From: Chitinophaga filiformis | GTDB taxonomy: Bacteria > Bacteroidota > Bacteroidia > Chitinophagales > Chitinophagaceae | Length of the DNA: 64,000 nt | Assembly: GCF_021646545.1 (NCBI RefSeq) | Contig: NZ_JAKIRP010000002.1 | Coordinates: forward strand, 186,001-250,000 | Direction of reading: 5' to 3' | Shown: in pieces, positions 46,395-55,114 of the stretch | Position numbering within the stretch: the first letter of the stretch is position 1 | Layout: every line of letters starts with the position of its first letter | Position numbers and translations under genes: made by a program | Notes under the pieces: generated by a model | Databases searched by the model: none | What the model was told of the DNA's origin: nothing | The model's input: only the letters and a program-made list of their open reading frames with translations

Positions 46395-47573
46395 ATGGAA
46401 AAGCAGCTATCATTATCATTCGAGAATACCGCCATAGCTTTTGAATCAAAGACAGATAAGGCATTAAAAAAGGCTGACTTCCTGTTTAGCAGCATTGGCA
46501 AGCCCTGGTTGGTGAAATTAGGGGCAACAATGACGCCGCTGGCGCTGAAAATGAAATTGCCTATAAAGGGATTGATCCGTAACACCATCTTCAGTCAGTT
46601 TTGCGGCGGGGAAAGTTTGCAGGAAGCAGCACAGACTGCCAATCACCTGGGGAAATTTCATGTGGGAGTAGTGCTGGACTATGGTGTGGAAGCCATGGAA
46701 GGAGAGGAGAACTATGATCACGCTGTACCTGAATTTATCCGCGCCATAGAGTATGCGGCAGCTAATCACAATATTCCGTTCATTGCTATTAAGGTAACCG
46801 GCTTTGCCCGTTTCAGCCTGCTGGAAAAGATCCACAGCCGTGAAGCACTGACGCCGGAAGAAGCAGCAGAATTTGGCCGTGTCAGGAGCCGGATACTGTC
46901 CATTGCAACAGCGGCAGCCAAACATAAGATAGGACTGCTGATAGATGCGGAAGAGTCCTGGATCCAGCAACCGGTGGATGACCTGGCAGACGAGCTGATG
47001 GCGCAGTTTAACAGGCAGCAGGTAATTGTATATAATACTTTCCAGATGTATCGCCATGACAGGCTGGCTTTCCTGAAGAAATCCTTCGAAAAGGCGCAGC
47101 AACAGGGCTATCTGCTGGGTGCTAAGCTGGTAAGGGGCGCTTACATGGAAAAAGAGCGCAAGCGTGCAGAAGAGATGGGATACCCTTCTCCGATCCAGCC
47201 CAACAAGGAAGCGACCGACAGGGATTACGACGCTGCTGTAAAGTTCTGTATGGAGCGCATAGATAAACTGGCTGTATTTGTGGGCACACATAACGAGCAG
47301 AGTAGCATGCTGGCCGCCAGCCTTTTACATCAGCAGCAATTACCACATAACCACTCACATGTAAGCTTCTCCCAGTTATTGGGGATGAGCGATAATATCA
47401 CCTTTAACCTCGCCCATGCCGGTTATCATGTTTCCAAATACCTGCCTTACGGCCCGGTAGAAGATGTAATGCCATACCTGCTGCGCAGGGCCCAGGAGAA
47501 TACGTCTATTTCCGGACAAATGGGACGTGAGCTGGGACTGATCCGCCGGGAAAGGAAGCGTAGGGGGATATAG
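46395..47573 (+). CDS. Proline dehydrogenase (392 aa)
   Basis: This FAD enzyme oxidises proline to pyrroline-5-carboxylate. I chose the ATG at 46395 rather than the TTG at 46386 because the latter falls inside the promoter -7 motif. Family motifs are LVRGAYMEKERKRA with NKEATDRDYDAAV, GTHNEQSS and GPVEDVMPYLLRRAQEN near the C-terminus. Length matches stand-alone ProDH proteins of Bacteroidota, with no P5C dehydrogenase domain fused. It appears to be transcribed alone. Confidence 0.93.
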   Translation: MEKQLSLSFENTAIAFESKTDKALKKADFLFSSIGKPWLVKLGATMTPLALKMKLPIKGLIRNTIFSQFCGGESLQEAAQTANHLGKFHVGVVLDYGVEAMEGEENYDHAVPEFIRAIEYAAANHNIPFIAIKVTGFARFSLLEKIHSREALTPEEAAEFGRVRSRILSIATAAAKHKIGLLIDAEESWIQQPVDDLADELMAQFNRQQVIVYNTFQMYRHDRLAFLKKSFEKAQQQGYLLGAKLVRGAYMEKERKRAEEMGYPSPIQPNKEATDRDYDAAVKFCMERIDKLAVFVGTHNEQSSMLAASLLHQQQLPHNHSHVSFSQLLGMSDNITFNLAHAGYHVSKYLPYGPVEDVMPYLLRRAQENTSISGQMGRELGLIRRERKRRGI

Positions 47574-47647
47574 AAATTATCAGACACCTTATATTTTTAA
47601 ATATACATAGCGTTTCATAGCGGTAGCTTCACTGTTATGAAACGCTT

Positions 47648-47676
47648 TTTGTTTAAGGGACAAATTCGTTACTTTG
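47648..47676 (+). promoter_or_regulatory. Candidate promoter of thyA
   Basis: TTTG (47648-47651) and TTACTTTG (47669-47676) lie 17 bases apart. This is a weaker match to the Bacteroidota consensus than the one before proline dehydrogenase. The sequence from ACTTTGCG to CCCATGGA is nearly the same at both genes, and the ATG at 47682 is 5 bases past the motif. Confidence 0.5.
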
Positions 47677-47681
47677 CGCCC

Positions 47682-48476
47682 ATGGAACAATACCTTCAAC
47701 TACTCCAACACATTATAGATCAGGGAGCTGTGAAAACTGACCGGACTGGTACAGGTACTACGAGCTGCTTTGGCGCCCAATTAAGGTTTGATCTGCAGAA
47801 AGGTTTTCCGCTGGTCACCACCAAAAAACTGCACCTGAAATCCATTATTTATGAGCTGTTATGGTTTCTGAATGGGGATACTAATATTAAGTACCTTAAG
47901 GATCATGGTGTAAGCATCTGGGACGAGTGGGCGAACGAAAACGGCGATCTGGGTCCCGTTTACGGCAAGCAATGGCGTAGCTGGGAAACCAAGGATGGCC
48001 GTGTTATTGACCAGATCAGCGAAGCTGTAAAGACCATTAAGAACAATCCGGATTCCCGGCGGATCATTGTGAATGCCTGGAACGTGGGCGACCTGCCTGA
48101 GATGGCGTTAAGTCCCTGTCATTGCCTGTTCCAGTTCTACGTAGCGAACGGTCGCCTGAGTTGCCAGCTATATCAGCGTAGTGCAGATGTGTTCCTGGGA
48201 GTACCCTTCAACATTGCCTCATATGCCATTCTTACCATGATGATGGCGCAGGTATGCGACCTGGAGCCGGGAGAGTTTATCCATACATTCGGAGACGTGC
48301 ACCTTTACAGTAATCATTTCGAACAGGCTAAGCTGCAGCTCAGCCGTCAGCCGTTTGAACTGCCAACGCTGAAGATCAATCCGGCGGTGAAAGATATTTT
48401 CGGCTTCAAATTTGAAGATTTTGAACTGCTGAATTATCAGCATCACCCTCATATCAAGGCTCCGGTAGCTGTATAA
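47682..48476 (+). CDS. thyA: Thymidylate synthase (264 aa)
   Basis: This enzyme makes dTMP from dUMP and methylene-tetrahydrofolate. I chose the ATG at 47682 ([15 protein letters not shown]), which gives the 264 residues typical of E. coli ThyA; the longer frame from 47637 would read through the promoter. The catalytic Cys is in [23 protein letters not shown] carries the phosphate-binding Arg pair, and GDVHLYSNH is present. folA follows after 37 bases and regenerates the folate cofactor, a common pairing. Confidence 0.96.
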   Translation: MEQYLQLLQHIIDQGAVKTDRTGTGTTSCFGAQLRFDLQKGFPLVTTKKLHLKSIIYELLWFLNGDTNIKYLKDHGVSIWDEWANENGDLGPVYGKQWRSWETKDGRVIDQISEAVKTIKNNPDSRRIIVNAWNVGDLPEMALSPCHCLFQFYVANGRLSCQLYQRSADVFLGVPFNIASYAILTMMMAQVCDLEPGEFIHTFGDVHLYSNHFEQAKLQLSRQPFELPTLKINPAVKDIFGFKFEDFELLNYQHHPHIKAPVAV

Positions 48477-48513
48477 GGGATGATACTTTTTCTGAATTTA
48501 AAATGTTTACTGC

Positions 48514-49008
48514 TTGACACTTTCTATAATAGTAGCTGCATCTGAAAATAATGTGATCGGTATTAACAATCATTTGCCCTGGCATTTACCGGTTGATATG
48601 AAATACTTCAAGGACACGACCATGGGTAAGCCTATTGTCATGGGCCGTAAATCTTTCGAAGAACTGGGCCGCGTTCTGCCGGGAAGACCCAACATTATGA
48701 TCACCCGGCAATCGGGATATACGGCTGAGGGGCTCTACGTGGTACCTTCCCTGGAAGCGGGCATTGAAAAAGCTAAAACATTCGGGACAGAGGAGATCTT
48801 CATTACCGGTGGCGGTGAGATTTTCAAAATGGCACTTCCAATTGTAGATAGATTATACCTTACACGTGTGCACGCAGAAGTTACCGGCGATACCTATTTC
48901 CCGGAATTTGATCCGAGAGGATGGAAACTGGTGAAAAACGAGCGTCATGAAAAGGATGAAAAACATGCGCATGCCTTGACATTCCAGGTCTGGGAAAGAG
49001 AGAAATAA
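48514..49008 (+). CDS. folA: Dihydrofolate reductase (164 aa)
   Basis: This enzyme reduces dihydrofolate with NADPH. Motifs are IIVAASENNVIGINNHLPWHLPVDM with the active-site acid, GKPIVMGRKSFEELG, and the NADPH loop EIFITGGGEIF. The start is a TTG (48514). An upstream ATG is in another frame that stops at once, so TTG is the best reading and may keep expression low. It sits directly behind thyA. A strong terminator follows. Confidence 0.95.
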   Translation: MTLSIIVAASENNVIGINNHLPWHLPVDMKYFKDTTMGKPIVMGRKSFEELGRVLPGRPNIMITRQSGYTAEGLYVVPSLEAGIEKAKTFGTEEIFITGGGEIFKMALPIVDRLYLTRVHAEVTGDTYFPEFDPRGWKLVKNERHEKDEKHAHALTFQVWEREK

Positions 49009-49030
49009 AAGCATAATATATTATAATGGG

Positions 49031-49060
49031 AATCCCACCGGTTTACCGGTGGGATTTCTT
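49031..49060 (+). terminator. Terminator after folA
   Basis: An 11-bp perfect stem (AATCCCACCGG / CCGGTGGGATT) with a 4-base loop is followed by TCTT. Confidence 0.8.
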
Positions 49061-49080
49061 ATTGAATGATGATTTTTGTC

Positions 49081-49088
49081 TATATTTG
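49081..49088 (+). promoter_or_regulatory. Candidate -7 element of the small T9SS gene
   Basis: TATATTTG matches TAnnTTTG and lies 26 bases before the ATG at 49115. The upstream -33 element is weak. Confidence 0.4.
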
Positions 49089-49114
49089 TAGTGTAAATTT
49101 AACCCGTATTACTT

Positions 49115-50032
49115 ATGAAAAGAATGCTATTATTGTTTGTTTTGCTCGCTCTGGGCCGTATGTCTATGGCCAAAAAACCGGTTACTTCTCATGACAATTC
49201 CAGCGGAACAGCGGTCACGTATATGGATCTGTCGTATCATTATCTGAAGCCGTGTTCGGATACTGTGGTATTGGTGGCGCGTGTGTATAACAGACCAACG
49301 CCAAAATATACTGTTGTGTGGTATAACGGTGCCGTAGGAGATTCGATTTATGTGTCCGTTGCATTGAATAATATCCTTCCATCTTATACGGCAGTTTTAA
49401 AAAATCCGTTAGGAACAGTAATTGACAGAGACACAGTAAAGGTCTTACCACAACAAGCCTTAAACCCAACGATTGAAATTCATCGTTCAGCTATCCTGAA
49501 TAATGATACGCTGATGGCTTTTCCGCAACAACCAGCAACGTCTGTAGAGTATCTGTACAAGTGGTACCGTGGTATCTGGGAAATACAGGTGGGAAACTAT
49601 CCTATGTTAATTAATCCACAGCCAGGTACTTATAAGGTATATGTTCGTGACAGGGCAGGTTGCAGTGGCGTTTCTGATACGGTTCAGTTTACCCGCACTA
49701 GTGACACGTCGCAGGTGGCCAGTATAAGTCCCAATGGAGATTTAGCATCGCGATTTGCATCGATCAATGCACGTGAAGAGGTAACATTGGGCGCTAATAA
49801 GGTGAAAGCCTTCCCGAATCCTTCCACAGGTCAGGTATCGCTGCAATTTGAAAAAGCCATACAGAAAAAAGTAACGGTGATCGTCTACAATCTCAACGGT
49901 CGTGTGATGTATAACCGTACTACATATCAGCAATTACAGCCGCTGGACCTCTCTGCTTTGCCGAAAGGTTATTACCTGATAGAACTGACAGGAGAGGGCG
50001 AGAAGAAAGTATTGCCACTGATCCTGCAATAA
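49115..50032 (+). CDS. Small T9SS-sorted secreted protein (305 aa)
   Basis: A signal peptide (1-19) is followed by about 200 residues of Ig-like sheet pattern (KYTVVWYNGA, KWYRGIWEIQVG, PGTYKVYVRDRAGC). Residues 224-305 form a T9SS type A sorting domain (KVKAFPNPSTGQVSLQF to VLPLILQ). The sorting domain is nearly identical to that of the large PKD protein encoded next, and the signal peptides are alike, so the two are paralogues. It should be exported through T9SS to the surface. No catalytic motif is seen. Confidence 0.85.
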   Translation: MKRMLLLFVLLALGRMSMAKKPVTSHDNSSGTAVTYMDLSYHYLKPCSDTVVLVARVYNRPTPKYTVVWYNGAVGDSIYVSVALNNILPSYTAVLKNPLGTVIDRDTVKVLPQQALNPTIEIHRSAILNNDTLMAFPQQPATSVEYLYKWYRGIWEIQVGNYPMLINPQPGTYKVYVRDRAGCSGVSDTVQFTRTSDTSQVASISPNGDLASRFASINAREEVTLGANKVKAFPNPSTGQVSLQFEKAIQKKVTVIVYNLNGRVMYNRTTYQQLQPLDLSALPKGYYLIELTGEGEKKVLPLILQ

Positions 50033-50045
50033 GTAAAGAAAATTT

Positions 50046-50082
50046 AAAAAGGGCTGACTGGTTGATAGTCAGTCCTTTTTTT
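50046..50082 (+). terminator. Terminator between the two T9SS genes
   Basis: Stem GGGCTGACT / AGTCAGTCC (one G-U pair) extended by A5/T7, with a 7-base loop. It separates the two T9SS genes into independent transcripts. Confidence 0.85.
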
Positions 50083-50135
50083 ATCTATATAATTCGTACA
50101 TGCGGTGGCGGGAGAACCAACTGGATGTTTTAACA

Positions 50136-50143
50136 TATATTTG
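50136..50143 (+). promoter_or_regulatory. Candidate -7 element of the large PKD gene
   Basis: TATATTTG matches TAnnTTTG and lies 35 bases before the ATG at 50179, after a terminator. The -33 element is not clear. Confidence 0.4.
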
Positions 50144-50178
50144 CAAATACTATATTTTGTAATATTCCCTTAATACTT

Positions 50179-53100
50179 ATGAAGAGATCTCTACTATTGT
50201 TTGTGTTATTAACCCTGTGCCGTTTCGCTTTCGGGCAAAATGGACCGGGGGCAATGTTCGTACAATCGCATTATCAATCCTGTACTGCACCATTTACCGT
50301 TACATTTAAAGATTCCAGCTGGTCGCCGACGCGCACACCACTTGTTTTCTGGAAATGGGAATTTGGAGATGGTACGGTCGATTCTTCCGGCGCAATTGTA
50401 ACGCACACATTTTTACAAAAAGGCTTTTTTCGTGTAAAGCTGACGGTACGTGACCAGCTTGGCAGGGTGGGCACCTACTCCGCTCATGATGATCAGCTGA
50501 TCAGGATAGGAGCTGCTTTGCAGCTGCCATCTACAGTGTACATTTGTAATCCGTCGCAACCGGTTACATTAAGGAACCTTGCTACGCCCCAGTGGTTTGA
50601 TAGCCTGGGTACTTATCAGTGGTTGCTGGATGGCAATGTGGTATCTACAGCGCGCAACTGGCAGACAAGTCAGGTGGGGCTGTATCAGCTGAAGTATACA
50701 GCCTGTGATACAACACTTTCCGGTTCTATATCAATCGCAGATGGCGCGATCACACCGAGCGTATTGACGCCTGTTGTATGGTCGAATGATACAGCAAAAC
50801 TTGATTTTGCTATTATGGGGGCGCCTTATATGCCGGGTCAGGTCAGACAGGTGTCCTGGGACTGGGGGGATGGTAAAAATTCCGTGGCACAGGGCCTGTA
50901 CAATAGTGTTACTCATAGCTATACAGTACCGGGTACTTATAATGTGCGTGCTACTGTAAGATTGAATAATCCCGCAGATCTGGTCTGTGATTCCGTAGGG
51001 ACCTATACTGTTAATGTCCGCGCGCCATATGTTACACATAATGTGTGGAATAGAATGGATACTTTATACACAGGAGGGGATAAAACATATCTTATTTCTG
51101 CTACAAATACCGGAGCTACTTTCAAATGGAAAAGCATGGATCCAAACTTTGCTTCCAGTGCACAGATCCTGTCAACCTGGGAGCCGGGCAAATACTGGGT
51201 TGAGATCAGCAAATCGGGGGATGTAATAACAGATACGATTAACATAATGCCTAAGGCCAATTTTACTTTCATGATGCCCAGTTGTAGTCAGATGGGAAGC
51301 ATGAAATTTTACAACGGCATACTTGTACCCGTTTACGATTCTCTTTTGTCTATCACCTGGCATTACGGAGATGGTAAGTCAGACGTATATCCCAAAGCTA
51401 AGTATTACTACGAACATACCTATGATGCGCCAGGTATATATAAAGTCGTTATGGAAGCCTGCTATAAATCAGGTTACAATGCTTTTGCAGCGAAGGATGT
51501 ACTCATTTACCCGTTAATTGCCTGGGATATCAAGATACAGGACGACACAGTATCTGTACCGGGGATGCATATACTAAGTGCGAAAACTGTGAGTACGGCG
51601 AATCCCGAAAAGATCTTATGGTATCCCGTAGGGCGTAACCTTGTATACAAATCGATCAACGATACTATTCAGACGACAGTACCGGTTGGATGTAGAGCAT
51701 ATTTAATGGACTCCTGTACTATCCAAAGAGCTGCTGACACCTTTAGGATCAACAATCAGGTCCCTATTGAATGGACGGCAAATGTGGCCGTAAATTATAA
51801 CAATTGCATGGCTACATTAAAGGTAAATACCAACGCTCGTAAAGGATCTTATTGGGTATTGTGGAACACTGGTGCAACCTCCGACTCTATCCTGGTGACA
51901 AAACAGGGATGGTATGGGTTTACTCTTAAAGACAGTACCGGTAACATACGCAAGGATTCAGCCAATGTTATTATCTCTCCACTGGATGCCGCGACGTTGA
52001 GTGCCCATTCGGGATATGGACGTGATACATTGATCGCTGAGCCTTACGGTCCTAACAACCAGTATTTCTTCTATCGTAATGATACTTTGTTATCAAACGG
52101 GGGAAATAATTTTTTTAGTCTTTACTTTAATCCTATTCCGGGAGTATACAAAGTAACGGTACAAAATACACAGGGTTGCACGGTTACTTCGCCACCGCTG
52201 TATTTTCGTGTTCCTAAAGACAGCGTTGCAGTCAATTTCATTTATAGTGCTGACCAATGCATTAGTCAACAGATTAAATTCATTGGTACAGCTGTTTCTT
52301 CTAACAGTCAGGATACCGTAAGAACTGTTAAATGGAATTTTGGTGACGGTATGACTGCAACATATCCGGGGGCTAGCAATACTGTTAGTCATTATTATGA
52401 GGCAGCTGGTACATATACGGTTACCCTTATTGCGACAACAGCTGCGGGCCACACGTACAGCGTGTCAAAACAGGTAGCAGTTTGGAAGGTACCTTACAAC
52501 GTGAATATCATCAGTGATACTACGAGTTTACCAGGCACAAATGTTCTGACAGCCGTTAAAAATCCTGCTGATGCGTCTGTAATATGGAGTACCGGTAGCA
52601 CAAATGATACCATTCATGTGCATACCACCGGTTATTATTCAGTATGGCTGAAGGACAGCTGTGGAAATGTCCGCGCTGCAGACACACTGCAAAGTGTAAT
52701 TAATGCCGGATGGAATGCGGATGCTTACATATTGAAATGGACTGCCTGTGGCGATACCGCCATAGTGGTTGCCAGTACACAGATTTCTGGCGCAGGTTCT
52801 ATTTCCTGGAGTAATGGTCAGGGGGGATCTGTGATTCGTGTTACTACGCCAGGTGTATACACTGTAACAGTAAGAGATCTTAATGGAAATATCAGGGCGG
52901 AAGATTCTGTTTATGTGGAATTGAAACCGTTTAAGCCAGGACTGGAAGCACATCTTTCTGTTGATCCAAATAATGACACCCTGATCGCTTATCCGCATGA
53001 TTCTGTATACTACTACAAATGGTACCGGAATGATACCTCATTCATGTCAGGTTCATCTCCAATATTGAATCGTCCAACACCTGGCGTTTATCGGGTATTT

Positions 53101-54945
53101 GTTACTAATGGTGCAGGATGTACTGCCGCAACAGATACCGTGCATTATAAAGTGAATGTGCCGGTATTGCCTGTAGATTTCAGTTACGAAATGACAGGAT
53201 GTGATCCGACATTGGTAAAATTCATAGGTACTGCTGATACGCAGGATTCTGTAACATACAGATGGAAGTTCGGAGATGGAAGTGGGGAAGTATACGGTTT
53301 GAATGCTAGTCACAATTATGCGGTAGCCGGCGCATACAATGTGACGTTGGAAGTAACAACAGCTTCCGGCAGAACTGGTTCAAAAACTAAACCATTGGCC
53401 ATCCAGGCTGTGGATACAAGCATCTGGATAACTCACATTACTCAACAGCGTAATCAATGCGGTGACAGTGTGTTGCTGACAGCTTTCAATAACGCTGCAA
53501 CAGCTGTTTATTCCTGGAATACCGGCGTGCAGGCGAAAACTATCCTGGCTACCGCATCTGGTTATTATGCTGTTAGTGTTTACGATACCTGCGGTCATAA
53601 ACGATTTGCTGACAGTATTTATGTGACGGTAAATGTACCATGTGTTCCACAGCTGCCAACTGATACCGTTCTCGATTTCAGTTATAAGGCAGCACCGTGC
53701 GAGCCGCGTGTAATACATTTCAAGGGCATTACTGACACAGTGGATTCCGCAACATACAAATGGAATTTCGGTGACGGCAGTGGTGAAGTATCTGGTCTGG
53801 ATGCATCTCATTATTATGCAGTACCGGGTGCATACAGCGTAACATTGAAGGTAACAAGAGCTTCTGGCAGAACCGATTCAATCACTAAACCATTGGCCAT
53901 TCAGGCTGTGGATACCAGTATCTGGATAACGCATATCACTCAACAGCGTAATCAATGTGGTGACAGTGTATTGCTGACAGCTTCCAATGGTGCTACAGCC
54001 GCTGTTTATTCCTGGAATAACGGCGTGCAGACGAAAGCCATCATGGTTACGGCATCCGGTTATTATGCCGTTAGCGTATACGATACCTGCGGTTATAAAC
54101 GGGCTGCCGACAGTATTTACGTGACGGTAAATACACCATGTGTACCAGAGACACCAACTGATACCATCTCCATTGGCGATGGTCCGATCGAAGGAGGTAG
54201 CGCGCTTCCTGTAACTGCCGGTTTCGGACAGGACTTTAATGCAGACAACGTCTTTACAGTTCAGCTGACACTGAAGAATCCAGGTGGCCGCCAGACAGGT
54301 TTACAGCCTGATGAGGTGATTAATCTGGGCTCCAGACCCGGAACAGGCAAGGACATTACTATGGAGGTAGACCTTCCGGATAGCCTGGCTTGTGCTACGA
54401 GTTACGCAGTGAGAGTAGTGGCTAGTTCTCCTGCAGATACTACTGCATGGTCACAGCTGTTCACTATTACCAATCAGCCTCCTCAACCAGTGATCACCCA
54501 GCGTGGCGACAGCCTGTTCACTTCCGGTAAATATAACTGGCAGTGGTATCTGGATAATAAGGCCATCGATGGCGCTACTGCCGCTAATTACCGTGCAAGA
54601 AAGAACGGTGTTTATATGGTGGAATCACTGAATGGAAATGGCTGTACCAGCAAATCAGCTCCGGTATCCGTGATTATCACCGCGGTGGGAGAGGTGACCC
54701 TGGGCGGTAATAAGGTGAAAGCCTTCCCGAACCCATCAGAGGGACAGGTATCCCTGCAATTCGGAAAACCATTGCTGAAAACAGTGACGGTGAATGTATA
54801 TAATCTCAATGGCCGTGTAATGTACACCCGTACTACAACACAGCAACTGCAGCCACTGGATCTGTCTGGTTTGCCGAAAGGTTATTACCTGATCGAACTG
54901 ACAGGCTATGGTGAGAAGAAAGTATTACCACTGATCCTGCAATAA
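50179..54945 (+). CDS. Large PKD-repeat protein with T9SS sorting domain (1588 aa)
   Basis: A signal peptide (1-19, ending FAFG) is followed by at least six PKD modules with the W-x-FGDG or W-x-WGDG core, near residues 55, 228, 395, 720, 1030 and 1196. Between them are Ig-like segments that read YxVxLKDSxGNxRxxD. Residues 999-1164 and 1165-1330 are two consecutive copies of a 166-residue PKD-Ig unit. Residues 1505-1588 are a T9SS type A sorting domain (KVKAFPNPSEGQ to LPLILQ), so surface display is expected. The role is likely adhesive or structural. A very strong terminator follows. Confidence 0.9.
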   Translation: MKRSLLLFVLLTLCRFAFGQNGPGAMFVQSHYQSCTAPFTVTFKDSSWSPTRTPLVFWKWEFGDGTVDSSGAIVTHTFLQKGFFRVKLTVRDQLGRVGTYSAHDDQLIRIGAALQLPSTVYICNPSQPVTLRNLATPQWFDSLGTYQWLLDGNVVSTARNWQTSQVGLYQLKYTACDTTLSGSISIADGAITPSVLTPVVWSNDTAKLDFAIMGAPYMPGQVRQVSWDWGDGKNSVAQGLYNSVTHSYTVPGTYNVRATVRLNNPADLVCDSVGTYTVNVRAPYVTHNVWNRMDTLYTGGDKTYLISATNTGATFKWKSMDPNFASSAQILSTWEPGKYWVEISKSGDVITDTINIMPKANFTFMMPSCSQMGSMKFYNGILVPVYDSLLSITWHYGDGKSDVYPKAKYYYEHTYDAPGIYKVVMEACYKSGYNAFAAKDVLIYPLIAWDIKIQDDTVSVPGMHILSAKTVSTANPEKILWYPVGRNLVYKSINDTIQTTVPVGCRAYLMDSCTIQRAADTFRINNQVPIEWTANVAVNYNNCMATLKVNTNARKGSYWVLWNTGATSDSILVTKQGWYGFTLKDSTGNIRKDSANVIISPLDAATLSAHSGYGRDTLIAEPYGPNNQYFFYRNDTLLSNGGNNFFSLYFNPIPGVYKVTVQNTQGCTVTSPPLYFRVPKDSVAVNFIYSADQCISQQIKFIGTAVSSNSQDTVRTVKWNFGDGMTATYPGASNTVSHYYEAAGTYTVTLIATTAAGHTYSVSKQVAVWKVPYNVNIISDTTSLPGTNVLTAVKNPADASVIWSTGSTNDTIHVHTTGYYSVWLKDSCGNVRAADTLQSVINAGWNADAYILKWTACGDTAIVVASTQISGAGSISWSNGQGGSVIRVTTPGVYTVTVRDLNGNIRAEDSVYVELKPFKPGLEAHLSVDPNNDTLIAYPHDSVYYYKWYRNDTSFMSGSSPILNRPTPGVYRVFVTNGAGCTAATDTVHYKVNVPVLPVDFSYEMTGCDPTLVKFIGTADTQDSVTYRWKFGDGSGEVYGLNASHNYAVAGAYNVTLEVTTASGRTGSKTKPLAIQAVDTSIWITHITQQRNQCGDSVLLTAFNNAATAVYSWNTGVQAKTILATASGYYAVSVYDTCGHKRFADSIYVTVNVPCVPQLPTDTVLDFSYKAAPCEPRVIHFKGITDTVDSATYKWNFGDGSGEVSGLDASHYYAVPGAYSVTLKVTRASGRTDSITKPLAIQAVDTSIWITHITQQRNQCGDSVLLTASNGATAAVYSWNNGVQTKAIMVTASGYYAVSVYDTCGYKRAADSIYVTVNTPCVPETPTDTISIGDGPIEGGSALPVTAGFGQDFNADNVFTVQLTLKNPGGRQTGLQPDEVINLGSRPGTGKDITMEVDLPDSLACATSYAVRVVASSPADTTAWSQLFTITNQPPQPVITQRGDSLFTSGKYNWQWYLDNKAIDGATAANYRARKNGVYMVESLNGNGCTSKSAPVSVIITAVGEVTLGGNKVKAFPNPSEGQVSLQFGKPLLKTVTVNVYNLNGRVMYTRTTTQQLQPLDLSGLPKGYYLIELTGYGEKKVLPLILQ
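53173..54168 (+). repeat. Two tandem 498-base in-frame repeats
   Basis: Units 53173-53670 and 53671-54168 each encode 166 residues starting [V/L]DFSY and containing the identical block IQAVDTSIWITHITQQRNQC. The exact multiple of three keeps the frame. The second unit differs mainly in its first 50 codons. Confidence 0.9.
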
Positions 54946-54960
54946 GAAAGGATATAAAAG

Positions 54961-54998
54961 AAAGGGGGCCTGACTGTCTGACAGTCAGGCCCCCTTTT
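54961..54998 (+). terminator. Strong terminator after the PKD gene
   Basis: A perfect 17-bp stem starts AAAGGGGGCC and ends GGCCCCCTTT, with a 3-base loop and a T4 tail. It also reads as a terminator on the minus strand, toward the dnaG 3' end. Confidence 0.9.
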
Positions 54999-55034
54999 AT
55001 GTACAAAGTGAAGGCGTTTTAGGTAATAAATCGC

Positions 55035-55076
55035 AAGGTCGCTTGTTCGTCGCTAAAAGGTCGCTAGTTCGTCCCT
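55035..55076. repeat. Short direct repeat, two 20-base copies
   Basis: AAGGTCGCTTGTTCGTCGCT (55035-55054) and AAGGTCGCTAGTTCGTCCCT (55057-55076) differ at two positions and have a 22-base period. They lie between the PKD terminator and the end of dnaG. Confidence 0.7.
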
Positions 55077-55114
55077 TATAGGAACACAAGGCTTTTGCTG
55101 TCATTCTGGCAAAA

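Noticed and set aside
46518..47291. 257-codon minus-strand ORF antisense to proline dehydrogenase
   Set aside because: The plus-strand gene has clear ProDH motifs, and the antisense product has none.
53173..54168. CRISPR-like array
   Set aside because: The repeats are in-frame coding units of 498 bases, not short repeats with unique spacers. No CRISPR array was seen anywhere in the window.
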